Assembly (NCBI RefSeq): GCF_001436395.1
Contig: NZ_AZGJ01000014.1
Location: 1 to 44,962, forward strand
Direction: 5' to 3'
Source: Secundilactobacillus malefermentans DSM 5705 = KCTC 3548
GTDB taxonomy: Bacteria > Bacillota > Bacilli > Lactobacillales > Lactobacillaceae
DNA: 44,962 nucleotides
Translations under genes and position numbers: made by a program
Shown: positions 23,723-30,531 of the stretch, piece by piece
Layout of the letters: every line of letters starts with the position of its first letter
How positions within the stretch are numbered: the stretch's first letter is position 1
The notes under the pieces: model-generated
The model's input: the letters and a program-made list of their open reading frames with translations, nothing else
Database searches by the model: none
What the model was told of the DNA's origin: nothing

Positions 23723-25363
23723 TTAATTAATATAGGCGTACTTATAACTCCACTGAGTTCCAGCGGTGTTATGCACAATTCCCTTTACGTCAGAACGTTG
23801 TAGGTATGACGTTTCATTTTGATAAAGAGGGGTCATCCCTTGATCTTCACTAAATAAACGACTTGCCTCAAGTAAATCTTGCCAACGTTTGCTTGGGTTA
23901 TTGGCATCTTGGTCATCGGCTCTTTTGACTAATTTATCGTAGGCCTTATTACTATACTTCCCATAATTGTATGACGTTCCAGTCATTGGAATCTGGAGGA
24001 ATGAGATTGGATCATTGAAATCTGCACCCCATCCAGAGATTGTAATATCAAATTGGCCCTTTTGACCGTACTGATTAGCTGTTTGCGTTGGAACGGCCTG
24101 GATATCTAAAGTAAAGCCAGGTAATACCTTTTCAAATTGTGCTTTAAGGTACTGGGTAACTGCACTCGTTGACGGATCATCATTTGCCGCAGTAATGGTC
24201 ATCTTAAGCTTCTTTTCCCCAATAGCCTTCAGCCCTGATTTCCAATAGTTAGCCGCCAACTTTTCATTATGCGTCACTGTGTTTTTCACAGCTTGTCCCT
24301 TTGAGAAATTCTCGCCATTGTAGCTTGCCAACCCACTGGGAACGAATCCATTAGGCACGGTTGAACCGTCACCAAGAACCTTCTTGGTCAGTTGCTTTCT
24401 GTCTATTGCAAGAGAGAATGCACGGCGAATGTCTCGGTTATTAAGCGCCTTTCGATTCGTTGCATCAGGATCTTTGAAATTATACTTCAAATAGAAGATT
24501 TGTGAATATGGGTAAGATTTGAACTGTGCATCATCTTTGTAATTTTTAACTTGTTCACTTGAAAGTTCAGTTAAATCAAGCTTCTTTTGACGGAATAAAT
24601 CTAGTCCAGTTGTTGGACTCGAAACCACTGTGAAGTTCACTTTCTGAAGCTTTACAGCTTTTTTATCCCAGTACTGATTATTTTTTACGAAGGACCATTT
24701 GTTACCAGTTCCGTTCCAGTTCTTGATCTTAAAGGGTCCGGAATAAACCATATACTGTGACTTTGTGGCGTATTTCTTACCATATTTTTCGACCACTTTT
24801 TGATTTTGGGGTGCAAATAGTGGATATGCCATCAAAATTTTAAAGTAGGCAATCGGCTTGTCCAAATGAATGACAACCGTTTTACTATCAGTTGCTTCAA
24901 TGCCTAATTTATCAGGGTTCAATTTCCCTTCATTAATCTTATCTGCATTTTTGATTCCTTCAAACAGGTAAGCATATTGCGATTTTGTACTAGGGGTCAA
25001 TGTGCGGCGCCATGAATAGACAAAATCTTGAGCGGTAATCTTGTCCCCGTTGCTCCATTTGGCGTTCCGAAGCTTAAATGTCCAGGTTTTACCGTCCTTT
25101 GATTCAGTTGCCGATTTCGCAAGTCCCTTTGTTGACTTCCCATTTTTACCCAAACGGAAGAAACTCTCATAGACGTTACCTGTTTGTCCATAACCCGTGG
25201 CCTTTGCCAAATCAATTGTTGGCAGTGGTGCCTCAGCACTGAGGTTCAGAACTTGTGGCTTACTTGCTGTGCTACTTTCATTACCACAAGCGGTCAGAAA
25301 TGCCCCTAATCCAACAACTGCAATTGCAACTAAACTACCCTTTATCCACTTTATATTTATCAT
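23723..25363 (-). CDS. Oligopeptide-binding lipoprotein OppA-like behind Cys-rich leader ORFs
   Basis: A 546-residue family 5 solute-binding protein with signal peptide and lipobox LTAC (Cys26). It shares most motifs with the product at 18444 (LPTIDLAKATGYG, W-SNGDKITAQDFVYSWRR, WGADFNDPISFLQ), so they are paralogues. No permease or ATPase genes are adjacent. GGGG before the ATG serves as the ribosome site. Its leader of about 330 nt contains a near-consensus promoter, short ORFs with runs of three Cys codons and a terminator-like hairpin. I infer control by cysteine supply, and hence a role in importing cysteine-containing peptides, possibly glutathione. The ligand is not proven. Confidence 0.94.
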   Translation of the reverse strand: MINIKWIKGSLVAIAVVGLGAFLTACGNESSTASKPQVLNLSAEAPLPTIDLAKATGYGQTGNVYESFFRLGKNGKSTKGLAKSATESKDGKTWTFKLRNAKWSNGDKITAQDFVYSWRRTLTPSTKSQYAYLFEGIKNADKINEGKLNPDKLGIEATDSKTVVIHLDKPIAYFKILMAYPLFAPQNQKVVEKYGKKYATKSQYMVYSGPFKIKNWNGTGNKWSFVKNNQYWDKKAVKLQKVNFTVVSSPTTGLDLFRQKKLDLTELSSEQVKNYKDDAQFKSYPYSQIFYLKYNFKDPDATNRKALNNRDIRRAFSLAIDRKQLTKKVLGDGSTVPNGFVPSGLASYNGENFSKGQAVKNTVTHNEKLAANYWKSGLKAIGEKKLKMTITAANDDPSTSAVTQYLKAQFEKVLPGFTLDIQAVPTQTANQYGQKGQFDITISGWGADFNDPISFLQIPMTGTSYNYGKYSNKAYDKLVKRADDQDANNPSKRWQDLLEASRLFSEDQGMTPLYQNETSYLQRSDVKGIVHNTAGTQWSYKYAYIN

Positions 25364-25401
25364 AATTAATCCCCAATTCTGACTGATTTATTTTTTATTC
25401 G

Positions 25402-25446
25402 CTATATGGAACCCCTCAACATCCTGCAACAACACGCTTTTTTCAT
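25402..25446 (-). CDS. Leader peptide with CCC motif, nearest to oppA
   Basis: A 14-codon ORF reading MKKACCCRMLRGSI, with GGAGG (25462-25458) eleven bases before the ATG. Three consecutive Cys codons (TGT TGT TGC) occur at positions 5-7. It ends 38 bp before oppA. Together with the second CCC ORF further upstream it looks like a cysteine-sensing leader rather than a functional peptide. Confidence 0.65.
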   Translation of the reverse strand: MKKACCCRMLRGSI

Positions 25447-25465
25447 AGCGTTATTCACCTCCAAG

Positions 25466-25519
25466 AACAAGAAAGAGACCCCCAAATACCGGCACGAACA
25501 CCGACACTTGAGGGTCTCT
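25466..25519 (-). terminator. Attenuator-like hairpin in the oppA leader
   Basis: AGAGACCC (25519-25512 on the minus strand) pairs with GGGTCTCT (25481-25474), followed by the U-rich TTTCTTGTTCTT. A second copy of GACCCTC upstream (25592-25586) could compete for the same GGGGGTC segment (25483-25477), which would give an alternative fold. Confidence 0.6.
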
Positions 25520-25565
25520 TAGCTGCATCAATCAATTTATCCGTTGGTTACAAACGGCTAATAAA

Positions 25566-25637
25566 TTAATTTTGAAGCACAAAAAGAGGGTCCACTTCAG
25601 CGTTAACGTACGCAAATTGTGCACAACCAAAACACAT
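25566..25637 (-). CDS. Short Cys-containing ORF overlapping the leader region
   Basis: A 23-codon ORF starting MCFGCAQFAYV, beginning four bases after the stop of the MLMQCCC ORF. Its own ribosome site is poor, so translation would depend on coupling. It adds two Cys codons to the cluster. It may be fortuitous. Confidence 0.35.
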   Translation of the reverse strand: MCFGCAQFAYVNAEVDPLFVLQN

Positions 25638-25640
25638 ATT

Positions 25641-25664
25641 TTAACAACAGCATTGCATTAACAT
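25641..25664 (-). CDS. Leader peptide MLMQCCC
   Basis: A seven-codon ORF, ATG TTA ATG CAA TGC TGT TGT TAA, preceded by AAAGGGGG at eight bases and placed about 30 nt after the predicted transcription start. It ends in three Cys codons, the form expected of an amino-acid-sensing leader peptide. Confidence 0.7.
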   Translation of the reverse strand: MLMQCCC

Positions 25665-25701
25665 TGAAGTTTCCCCCTTTCTCTCATAATTTATTAACCT
25701 A

Positions 25702-25730
25702 ATATTACCGACCAATTGCCTGATTGTCAA
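25702..25730 (-). promoter_or_regulatory. Near-consensus promoter of the Cys-leader oppA transcript
   Basis: Minus-strand TTGACA (25730-25725), exactly 17 bp, TAATAT (25707-25702). Confidence 0.8.
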
Positions 25731-25746
25731 TAAACAAATTTCTCGT

Positions 25747-25775
25747 TTGACACCTCGTTTTGAAAGCGTCATTAT
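25747..25775 (+). promoter_or_regulatory. Promoter of the PRD-like regulator gene
   Basis: TTGACA (25747-25752), 17-bp spacer, CATTAT (25770-25775), divergent from the oppA leader promoter. Confidence 0.5.
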
Positions 25776-25829
25776 AAAAGGTGAAACGTTACACAAGCAT
25801 TTTTATTAAATTGATTGGGGATGACCAAC

Positions 25830-26450
25830 ATGGCAGTAGACAGTATTAATAGAGAAAATGAGCTAACTTTATGGCTATTAATAAGCTCTCCAAGGCCAGT
25901 CACAACTAGTTGGATTCTCGACTACTATGACATTGATCTCAATGCACTTCATCAAGATTTGAGCGTCATTGGTGATTTCACCAAGACATTCAGACTTACT
26001 TTAAATCCGGAATTCGATCAGCTTTCGATTTTTGGCCATGAAAATGATATTCAGCAAGGGATTATGTTTATCCTGATGGATTTATATTCCCAAACAAATG
26101 GCCAGCAAGACCATCTTCCGCAAACACCTTTTGCAAAACAACGGGTCATTGCAAAAATTCATGATGGCGTTAAAAATTTAGCGGCCTTTTCTGATTTAAA
26201 CGAATCCAGTCAGGTCGACATTACCAATTACCTTTGGACACTAACAATGCGTTATCATTATGGAACTGTTAAGCACGCGGCGTTCCAGCAGTTGTTCACA
26301 GATAAACAGGCCAATATGATTCAGGAGTATGATAAGTTGTTTAATTGGTCAAAGGGTATTTTGCATGATTTGGCCCAGCTTTATAAGGATTTTGAGTTTC
26401 CTGAATTGGAAGTGTATTTGCTGACGTTGAGGGTGTGGCTGAATAAGTAA
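25830..26450 (+). CDS. Putative regulator with HTH and PRD-like helices (uncertain)
   Basis: A soluble protein of about 206 residues. The N-terminal 75 residues read like a BglG/Mga-type helix-turn-helix pair (LWLLISSPRPVTTSWILDYY, then LSIFGHENDIQQGIMFIL, comparable with the Y-GnE-iR segment before PRD1). The rest is helical and PRD-like but lacks a clear phosphorylated-His signature. It is far shorter than full BglG-type antiterminators. GGGG lies nine bases before the ATG at 25830; TTG 25815 and ATG 25821 are less likely. Divergent from the Cys-leader oppA, so a regulatory link is possible. The family call is tentative. Confidence 0.6.
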   Translation: MAVDSINRENELTLWLLISSPRPVTTSWILDYYDIDLNALHQDLSVIGDFTKTFRLTLNPEFDQLSIFGHENDIQQGIMFILMDLYSQTNGQQDHLPQTPFAKQRVIAKIHDGVKNLAAFSDLNESSQVDITNYLWTLTMRYHYGTVKHAAFQQLFTDKQANMIQEYDKLFNWSKGILHDLAQLYKDFEFPELEVYLLTLRVWLNK

Positions 26451-26498
26451 GAAGTGTGATACCTTACGCCCCTTTTCGAGCACTACTCATCCGCAGGC

Positions 26499-26548
26499 AA
26501 AAAGTGGCCGAGACAAAACTTTTGTTTTGTCTCGGCCACATCTTTTTA
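26499..26548 (+). terminator. Very strong terminator hairpin
   Basis: A perfect 15-bp stem, GTGGCCGAGACAAAA (26504-26518) with TTTTGTCTCGGCCAC (26525-26539), flanked by A- and T-runs. Confidence 0.92.
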
Positions 26549-26573
26549 CTATTACTTTTCCTAATCGGGCTCC

Positions 26574-26669
26574 AAAAGGCAACTTCCTATGCCTAACTAC
26601 GATTAACAAACAATCCAGGTACGGGATTATTCGTTAATCTAGGTTACGCTCGGAAGCTGACCGCCTTTT
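26574..26669. repeat. Imperfect 96-bp inverted repeat
   Basis: AAAAGGC (26574-26580) and GCCTTTT (26663-26669) form the ends. Inside, CTTCC faces GGAAG, and a 23-bp inner arm containing GATTAAC faces GTTAATC around AGGTACGG. It could be a miniature element remnant or a long RNA hairpin at the 3' end of the mutase gene. There is no coding capacity. Confidence 0.5.
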
Positions 26670-26680
26670 ATCTCACCTAC

Positions 26681-27295
26681 TCATGATCTCTGATTATAAA
26701 ATTCTAAATATTGCTTTCCCGTCAACGACTCAACCGTTAGCTTAGTCACACTCGTGTTGGCCGGCTCCGGCAACGTCATTGGATCAGCTGGCTGCAAAGC
26801 GTTCAACGTAAATGCCTTAACCGTAAATCCGTGGGTCACGATTATCAGTTTCCCATCCGGATACTTCTTGGTCATACTCTTCGTAAATGCGGCAACGCGT
26901 TTTTGAACAGCCTCAAATGTTTCGCCATTCGCAAGTGGCGCATATGCTGGCAACACATCGTGCAGATGGTGGTCGAAGACTTCGGGAAACTCTGCTTCAA
27001 GATTGGCATTCTTTTGTCCATCCCACATACCATACGAAATCTCCAAAAGTCGATCGTCATAACTAACTGGCAATTTTGCCGTCCCATTAAGAATCGCTGC
27101 GGTCTCAATCGTTCGATGTAATGGACTCACAATCAATCGATCCGCAAATTGAATGTTAAATTTCGTTCGTAGATTTCGAGCTTGCTCCTTACCCCGATCA
27201 TTTAAGTATGTAAATTTATCATTAATGATTCCCTGCTTGATTCCTGCCAAATTTGCATTCGTTTGGCCGTGACGAACTAGGTAAAATTCAGTCAA
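26681..27295 (-). CDS. Histidine phosphatase (phosphoglycerate mutase-like) family protein
   Basis: A 204-residue enzyme. LVRHGQTNAN (6-15) carries the phosphorylated His, followed by SPLHRTIETA, LLEISYGMWDGQ and IVTHGFTVKAF with the second His. This is the cofactor-dependent mutase/phosphatase superfamily. The length and motifs fit the broad-specificity phosphatases (PhoE/CobC-like) rather than glycolytic GpmA. The TTG start has GAGGAG upstream. The substrate is unknown. It stands alone, divergent from the ABC-F leader. Confidence 0.9.
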   Translation of the reverse strand: MTEFYLVRHGQTNANLAGIKQGIINDKFTYLNDRGKEQARNLRTKFNIQFADRLIVSPLHRTIETAAILNGTAKLPVSYDDRLLEISYGMWDGQKNANLEAEFPEVFDHHLHDVLPAYAPLANGETFEAVQKRVAAFTKSMTKKYPDGKLIIVTHGFTVKAFTLNALQPADPMTLPEPANTSVTKLTVESLTGKQYLEFYNQRS

Positions 27296-27388
27296 TTAAC
27301 GATCACTCCTCATTATCACTTTCTGTCATTATCTCATAACTTTATCATCTTTTTGATGTCATTTCGATTTCAACCTGTATCAACCTAC

Positions 27389-27417
27389 TTGTCAGATTTA
27401 TTTTCACATGCTATATT
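27389..27417 (+). promoter_or_regulatory. Promoter of the ABC-F transcript
   Basis: TTGTCA (27389-27394), 17-bp spacer, TATATT (27412-27417). Confidence 0.7.
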
Positions 27418-27450
27418 ACAGATAATAAAGAAATCGGAGGATTTAGGCCA

Positions 27451-27462
27451 ATGCGCATCTAA
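27451..27462 (+). CDS. Three-codon leader peptide MRI
   Basis: ATG CGC ATC TAA with GGAGG (27436-27440) ten bases upstream, 34 nt after the predicted -10. Such minimal leader ORFs precede antibiotic-inducible ABC-F resistance genes, where a drug-stalled ribosome changes the downstream fold. Confidence 0.55.
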   Translation: MRI

Positions 27463-27539
27463 TCATTTTCAACAACAGAACGATACTTTGCAACATGCTG
27501 AGTATAACCGTTTATTTAGTGTTGGGATTGATTAACTGC

Positions 27540-27592
27540 GTGCGGACTAAGTCTAATAGTCGGCACACGCTTACTGATAAGGTGTGCTTTTT
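27540..27592 (+). promoter_or_regulatory. Antiterminator/terminator pair of the ABC-F gene
   Basis: Hairpin A: GTGCGGACTA (27540-27549) with TAGTCGGCAC (27557-27566). Hairpin B: GCACAC-CTTA (27563-27573) with TAAG-GTGTGC (27578-27587), followed by TTTTT. They share GCAC (27563-27566), so only one can form. This is a transcription attenuator, 47 bp before the ABC-F start. Confidence 0.7.
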
Positions 27593-27638
27593 GTATACCC
27601 TCAAATACTTAATTGATCCCTTAAAGGGGGACAACCAA

Positions 27639-29150
27639 ATGACACAAATTAAATTAACTCATCTTAAAAAAATCGTTGCTGGCGAACCATTATTCGACGC
27701 AACGGACCTGACCGCAACCACCGGAGATGTCGTTGGAATCGTTGGTAATAACGGAACTGGTAAAACAACTTTAATGAAAATTATTGCCCAACAGGATACT
27801 GATTTTGAAGGACAGCGAATCGTTCAAGGCACCCTTTCCTTCGTCCATCAGGTGAACCCAATTACCGACAAAAGTGGTGGTCAAGAAACGATTGCCAAGA
27901 TTCGTGAAGCCTTGGCGCTTAGACCAGAAATCCTAATTTTGGACGAACCAACCGCTAACTTGGATGAACAGCATCAAGACTGGCTCGTTAAGCAGGTCAA
28001 CCAGGTCAACGGCTTGATATTAGTCATTTCTCATGATCGCCACTTTTTAACCCAAACTGCGACAAAGATTTGGGCAATCTCAAATGGTCAATATACCCAA
28101 TTTGATGGTAATCTTGCCAACTTCGAACAACTCACCAAGCAAAATCACGCTAACCAACTTCACGAGTATCACCGACAAACTCAAAAAGAACACGACTTAA
28201 AACTCGCCGTTCAGTCTAGAAAAGAAAAGGCAGCAAGAATTAGACGTGGGAGTCGAAAAATGGGCCGAGTGGAGCTGGCCAAAACTAAATCTGCCAGAGA
28301 ACAAAATGCTGGCAAAATGGAGCGTGGCGCACACGCTCTATTGAGTCGGGCGCAAAATCAAAACTCTGTTGAGAAACCATTCGAAACCTCCGCCATTAAG
28401 CTAATGGTCACTGATTTCCCCGCCTTTTCTGGTAAAACCGTCGTGAGTGCGAATGACTTAACACTAAAGCCTTATGGAAAAGCGCTTTTAACAAATGGTT
28501 CTTTTCAAATTAAGCCTGGAGAACGGGTCGCCTTAGTTGGGCCGAATGGCATCGGAAAGACAACATTGATTCAAGCCATTCTCGCAGAGCAACCTCATAC
28601 GCACCTTTCTATCCACGCTAAAGTGGGTTATTTCAATCAAGACATCACTAAGTTACCGCTGAACCAAACCGTTTGGGAATTCATGAAGCGGCAAAGCGTT
28701 CTCGACGACGATCGTACCCGCCAAATGATGGGCGCATTTGGACTTAATAGTCTCTTCTATACGCGTCAAATAAGCGAGTTGAGCGGTGGTGAACGGGTAA
28801 AACTGCAGCTACTCAGTGTGTTGCTCAGTGAAAGTAACTTTCTCATTCTGGATGAGCCAACCAACTTTCTTGATGGCCAAGCACTTGATGCCTTAGCTAC
28901 CTATTTGATAGCCTATCCGGGCACGGTGCTTCTCGTTTCACATGACGTGGATTTTCGTCAACGGGTCGTCAATCGAACCCTCAAATTCCAAAATCAGCAG
29001 TTGATAGATCCTCAAAAAACGGCCGTTCATGCTGCAAATCCAAGCGACCTTCCCCTGCTTCAGCTGAGGTATGATCAACTAATGACCGCTCCCGAATCTG
29101 ACTCCCAAGAATTACAAAGGTTAAAAAAACAAATTGACGCCTTAAAATAA
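27639..29150 (+). CDS. ABC-F family ATPase, probable ribosomal protection protein
   Basis: A 503-residue protein with two ABC domains and no membrane segment. NBD1: Walker A GNNGTGKTT, SGGQE and Walker B LILDEPTANLD. The Lys/Arg-rich interdomain linker (about 185-260, QSRKEKAARIRRGSRKMG) is the arm that enters the ribosomal E site. NBD2: GPNGIGKTT, LSGGERVKL, LILDEPTNFLD. Layout and length are near those of Vga/Lsa/Msr proteins, which dislodge macrolide, lincosamide, pleuromutilin or streptogramin drugs. A housekeeping translation factor is the alternative. NBD1 is compact between Walker A and the signature. AAGGGGG supports the ATG at 27639. The inducible-type leader fits a resistance role. 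Confidence 0.9.
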   Translation: MTQIKLTHLKKIVAGEPLFDATDLTATTGDVVGIVGNNGTGKTTLMKIIAQQDTDFEGQRIVQGTLSFVHQVNPITDKSGGQETIAKIREALALRPEILILDEPTANLDEQHQDWLVKQVNQVNGLILVISHDRHFLTQTATKIWAISNGQYTQFDGNLANFEQLTKQNHANQLHEYHRQTQKEHDLKLAVQSRKEKAARIRRGSRKMGRVELAKTKSAREQNAGKMERGAHALLSRAQNQNSVEKPFETSAIKLMVTDFPAFSGKTVVSANDLTLKPYGKALLTNGSFQIKPGERVALVGPNGIGKTTLIQAILAEQPHTHLSIHAKVGYFNQDITKLPLNQTVWEFMKRQSVLDDDRTRQMMGAFGLNSLFYTRQISELSGGERVKLQLLSVLLSESNFLILDEPTNFLDGQALDALATYLIAYPGTVLLVSHDVDFRQRVVNRTLKFQNQQLIDPQKTAVHAANPSDLPLLQLRYDQLMTAPESDSQELQRLKKQIDALK

Positions 29151-29164
29151 AGTTGAAATTCAAT

Positions 29165-29193
29165 TTGACTTCAAAATGGAAATTTGTTAGATT
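29165..29193 (+). promoter_or_regulatory. Promoter of the serine-leader serCA transcript
   Basis: TTGACT (29165-29170), 17-bp spacer, TAGATT (29188-29193). Confidence 0.65.
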
Positions 29194-29221
29194 TAGATTA
29201 GAAAGTGAAAGGGGTTCTATC

Positions 29222-29287
29222 ATGTTTAAATTAAACAATCAAAATTTAAGTCTTGCCTCTTCCTGGTCTACATTCTCATTTATGTAG
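29222..29287 (+). CDS. Serine-rich leader peptide of serCA
   Basis: A 21-codon ORF with AAAGGGG upstream. Its last twelve residues are SLASSWSTFSFM, so five Ser codons (AGT, TCT, TCC, TCT, TCA) fall in the last twelve positions. It is followed by a set of competing hairpins and then serC-serA. It reads as a serine-sensing attenuation peptide. Confidence 0.72.
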   Translation: MFKLNNQNLSLASSWSTFSFM

Positions 29288-29309
29288 GCTAAGCTTTTTG
29301 TACCAAAAA

Positions 29310-29408
29310 TGCCCTGCATAGATGAGTCACTCATCCAGGTAGGGCAGACAATCAAGTCTATAAATGGAGTAAATCCATGCCCTCATCGCATTTGCGGTGG
29401 GGGCTTTT
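29310..29408 (+). promoter_or_regulatory. Four-segment attenuator before serC
   Basis: Segment 1 TGCCCT (29310-29315), segment 2 AGGGCA (29341-29346), segment 3 TGCCCT (29378-29383) and segment 4 GGGGGC (29399-29404). 1:2 pairing (with an inner ATGAGT/ACTCAT helix) frees 3:4, a GC-rich stem followed by TTTT. 2:3 pairing would block the terminator. This is the classical layout of amino-acid attenuation. Confidence 0.7.
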
Positions 29409-29430
29409 AATTTAGAACGGGAGCGATTTT

Positions 29431-30531
29431 ATGTCAGTGTATAATTTTTCAGCAGGACCAGCAGTGATGCCAAAACCAGTTATTGAGCAAATTCAAAGAG
29501 AATTACCTTCACTGAATAACTCCGGAATGAGTATTTTAGAAATCTCTCATCGAAGCCAGCAATTTGAACAAATAATGGCCGATGCAGTTGCTAACATCAA
29601 GGACCTTATGGCGATTCCCGATGATTATCACGTTCTCTTTTTGCAGGGTGGCGGTACTGGTCAATTTGCTGCCGCTCCCCTGAATCTGGCAACTAAACAC
29701 CGCTCAATTGCCCTTCTTGATAGTGGTCACTGGGCTGCAAAAGCGGGTGCTGAAGCCAAAAAACTAAGGTTCCACGTCACCACTTTAGCAACAACGGAAA
29801 GTGGTAAATACCGAGAACTTCCACGCTTAAACCAAACAATTCCAGCAAACTCGTTTGATTACTTACACGTCACTATTAATAACACAATTGAGGGCACCGC
29901 TTATCACGAGGTTCCCGAATCAAATATTCCAATCGTCGGCGATATGTCATCGAACTTTTTAGGCGAACGCTATGACGTTAAAGATTTCGGGATGATATTC
30001 GCCGGCGCCCAGAAAAATCTTGGCCCAGCAGGCGTCACTATTGTCATTATCAAAGACGAGCTCATGCATCACGTCGATGGCATCCCCAGCATTTTTGATT
30101 ACCAACTGAACGCGGACAAGAATTCCATGTTGAATACCCCACCTGTTTTCGCCATTTACGCTTCCGGTCTCGTCCTCAAATGGTTAAAAGAACAGGGCGG
30201 CGTCGATGAAATGGAAAAACGTAATCGTGCCAAATCAAGCAAATTTTACGACTATCTCGATCAGTCTCACCTATTTAACTGCCCGGCCTTCAAAGACGAT
30301 CGTTCGTTGACCAACATCGTGTTCTCAACAACTCACGATAAATTGGATCAAGCATTCGTTGAGGAGGCAACTAACGCTGGCCTACTAAACTTGAAGGGAC
30401 ATCGAAGTGTTGGTGGTTTGCGTGCGAGCCTGTATAACGCGATGCCGATGGCGGGTGTCGATGCCCTCATCGATTTTCTCTATCAATTTGAAAAGGACCA
30501 CAAGGAGGTCACTACCCATGTATCAAATTAA
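29431..30531 (+). CDS. serC: Phosphoserine aminotransferase
   Basis: A 366-residue class V aminotransferase converting 3-phosphohydroxypyruvate and glutamate to phosphoserine. It has the N terminus YNFSAGPAVMP, GGGTGQFA (73-80) for the PLP phosphate, and the Schiff-base Lys195 in AGAQKNLGPAG. GGGAG precedes the ATG. The end overlaps serA by 14 bases. It is controlled by the serine-rich leader upstream, which fits the biosynthetic role. Confidence 0.97.
   Translation: MSVYNFSAGPAVMPKPVIEQIQRELPSLNNSGMSILEISHRSQQFEQIMADAVANIKDLMAIPDDYHVLFLQGGGTGQFAAAPLNLATKHRSIALLDSGHWAAKAGAEAKKLRFHVTTLATTESGKYRELPRLNQTIPANSFDYLHVTINNTIEGTAYHEVPESNIPIVGDMSSNFLGERYDVKDFGMIFAGAQKNLGPAGVTIVIIKDELMHHVDGIPSIFDYQLNADKNSMLNTPPVFAIYASGLVLKWLKEQGGVDEMEKRNRAKSSKFYDYLDQSHLFNCPAFKDDRSLTNIVFSTTHDKLDQAFVEEATNAGLLNLKGHRSVGGLRASLYNAMPMAGVDALIDFLYQFEKDHKEVTTHVSN

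Noticed and set aside
29309-29410. Reading frame MPCIDES... running through the serC attenuator
   Set aside because: No ribosome site before its ATG, and it spans the hairpins, so codon content is set by RNA pairing; not counted as a second leader peptide.
30407-30517. N-terminal extension of serA into serC
   Set aside because: The extension is an out-of-frame copy of the serC 3' end; AAGGAGG marks the ATG at 30518.
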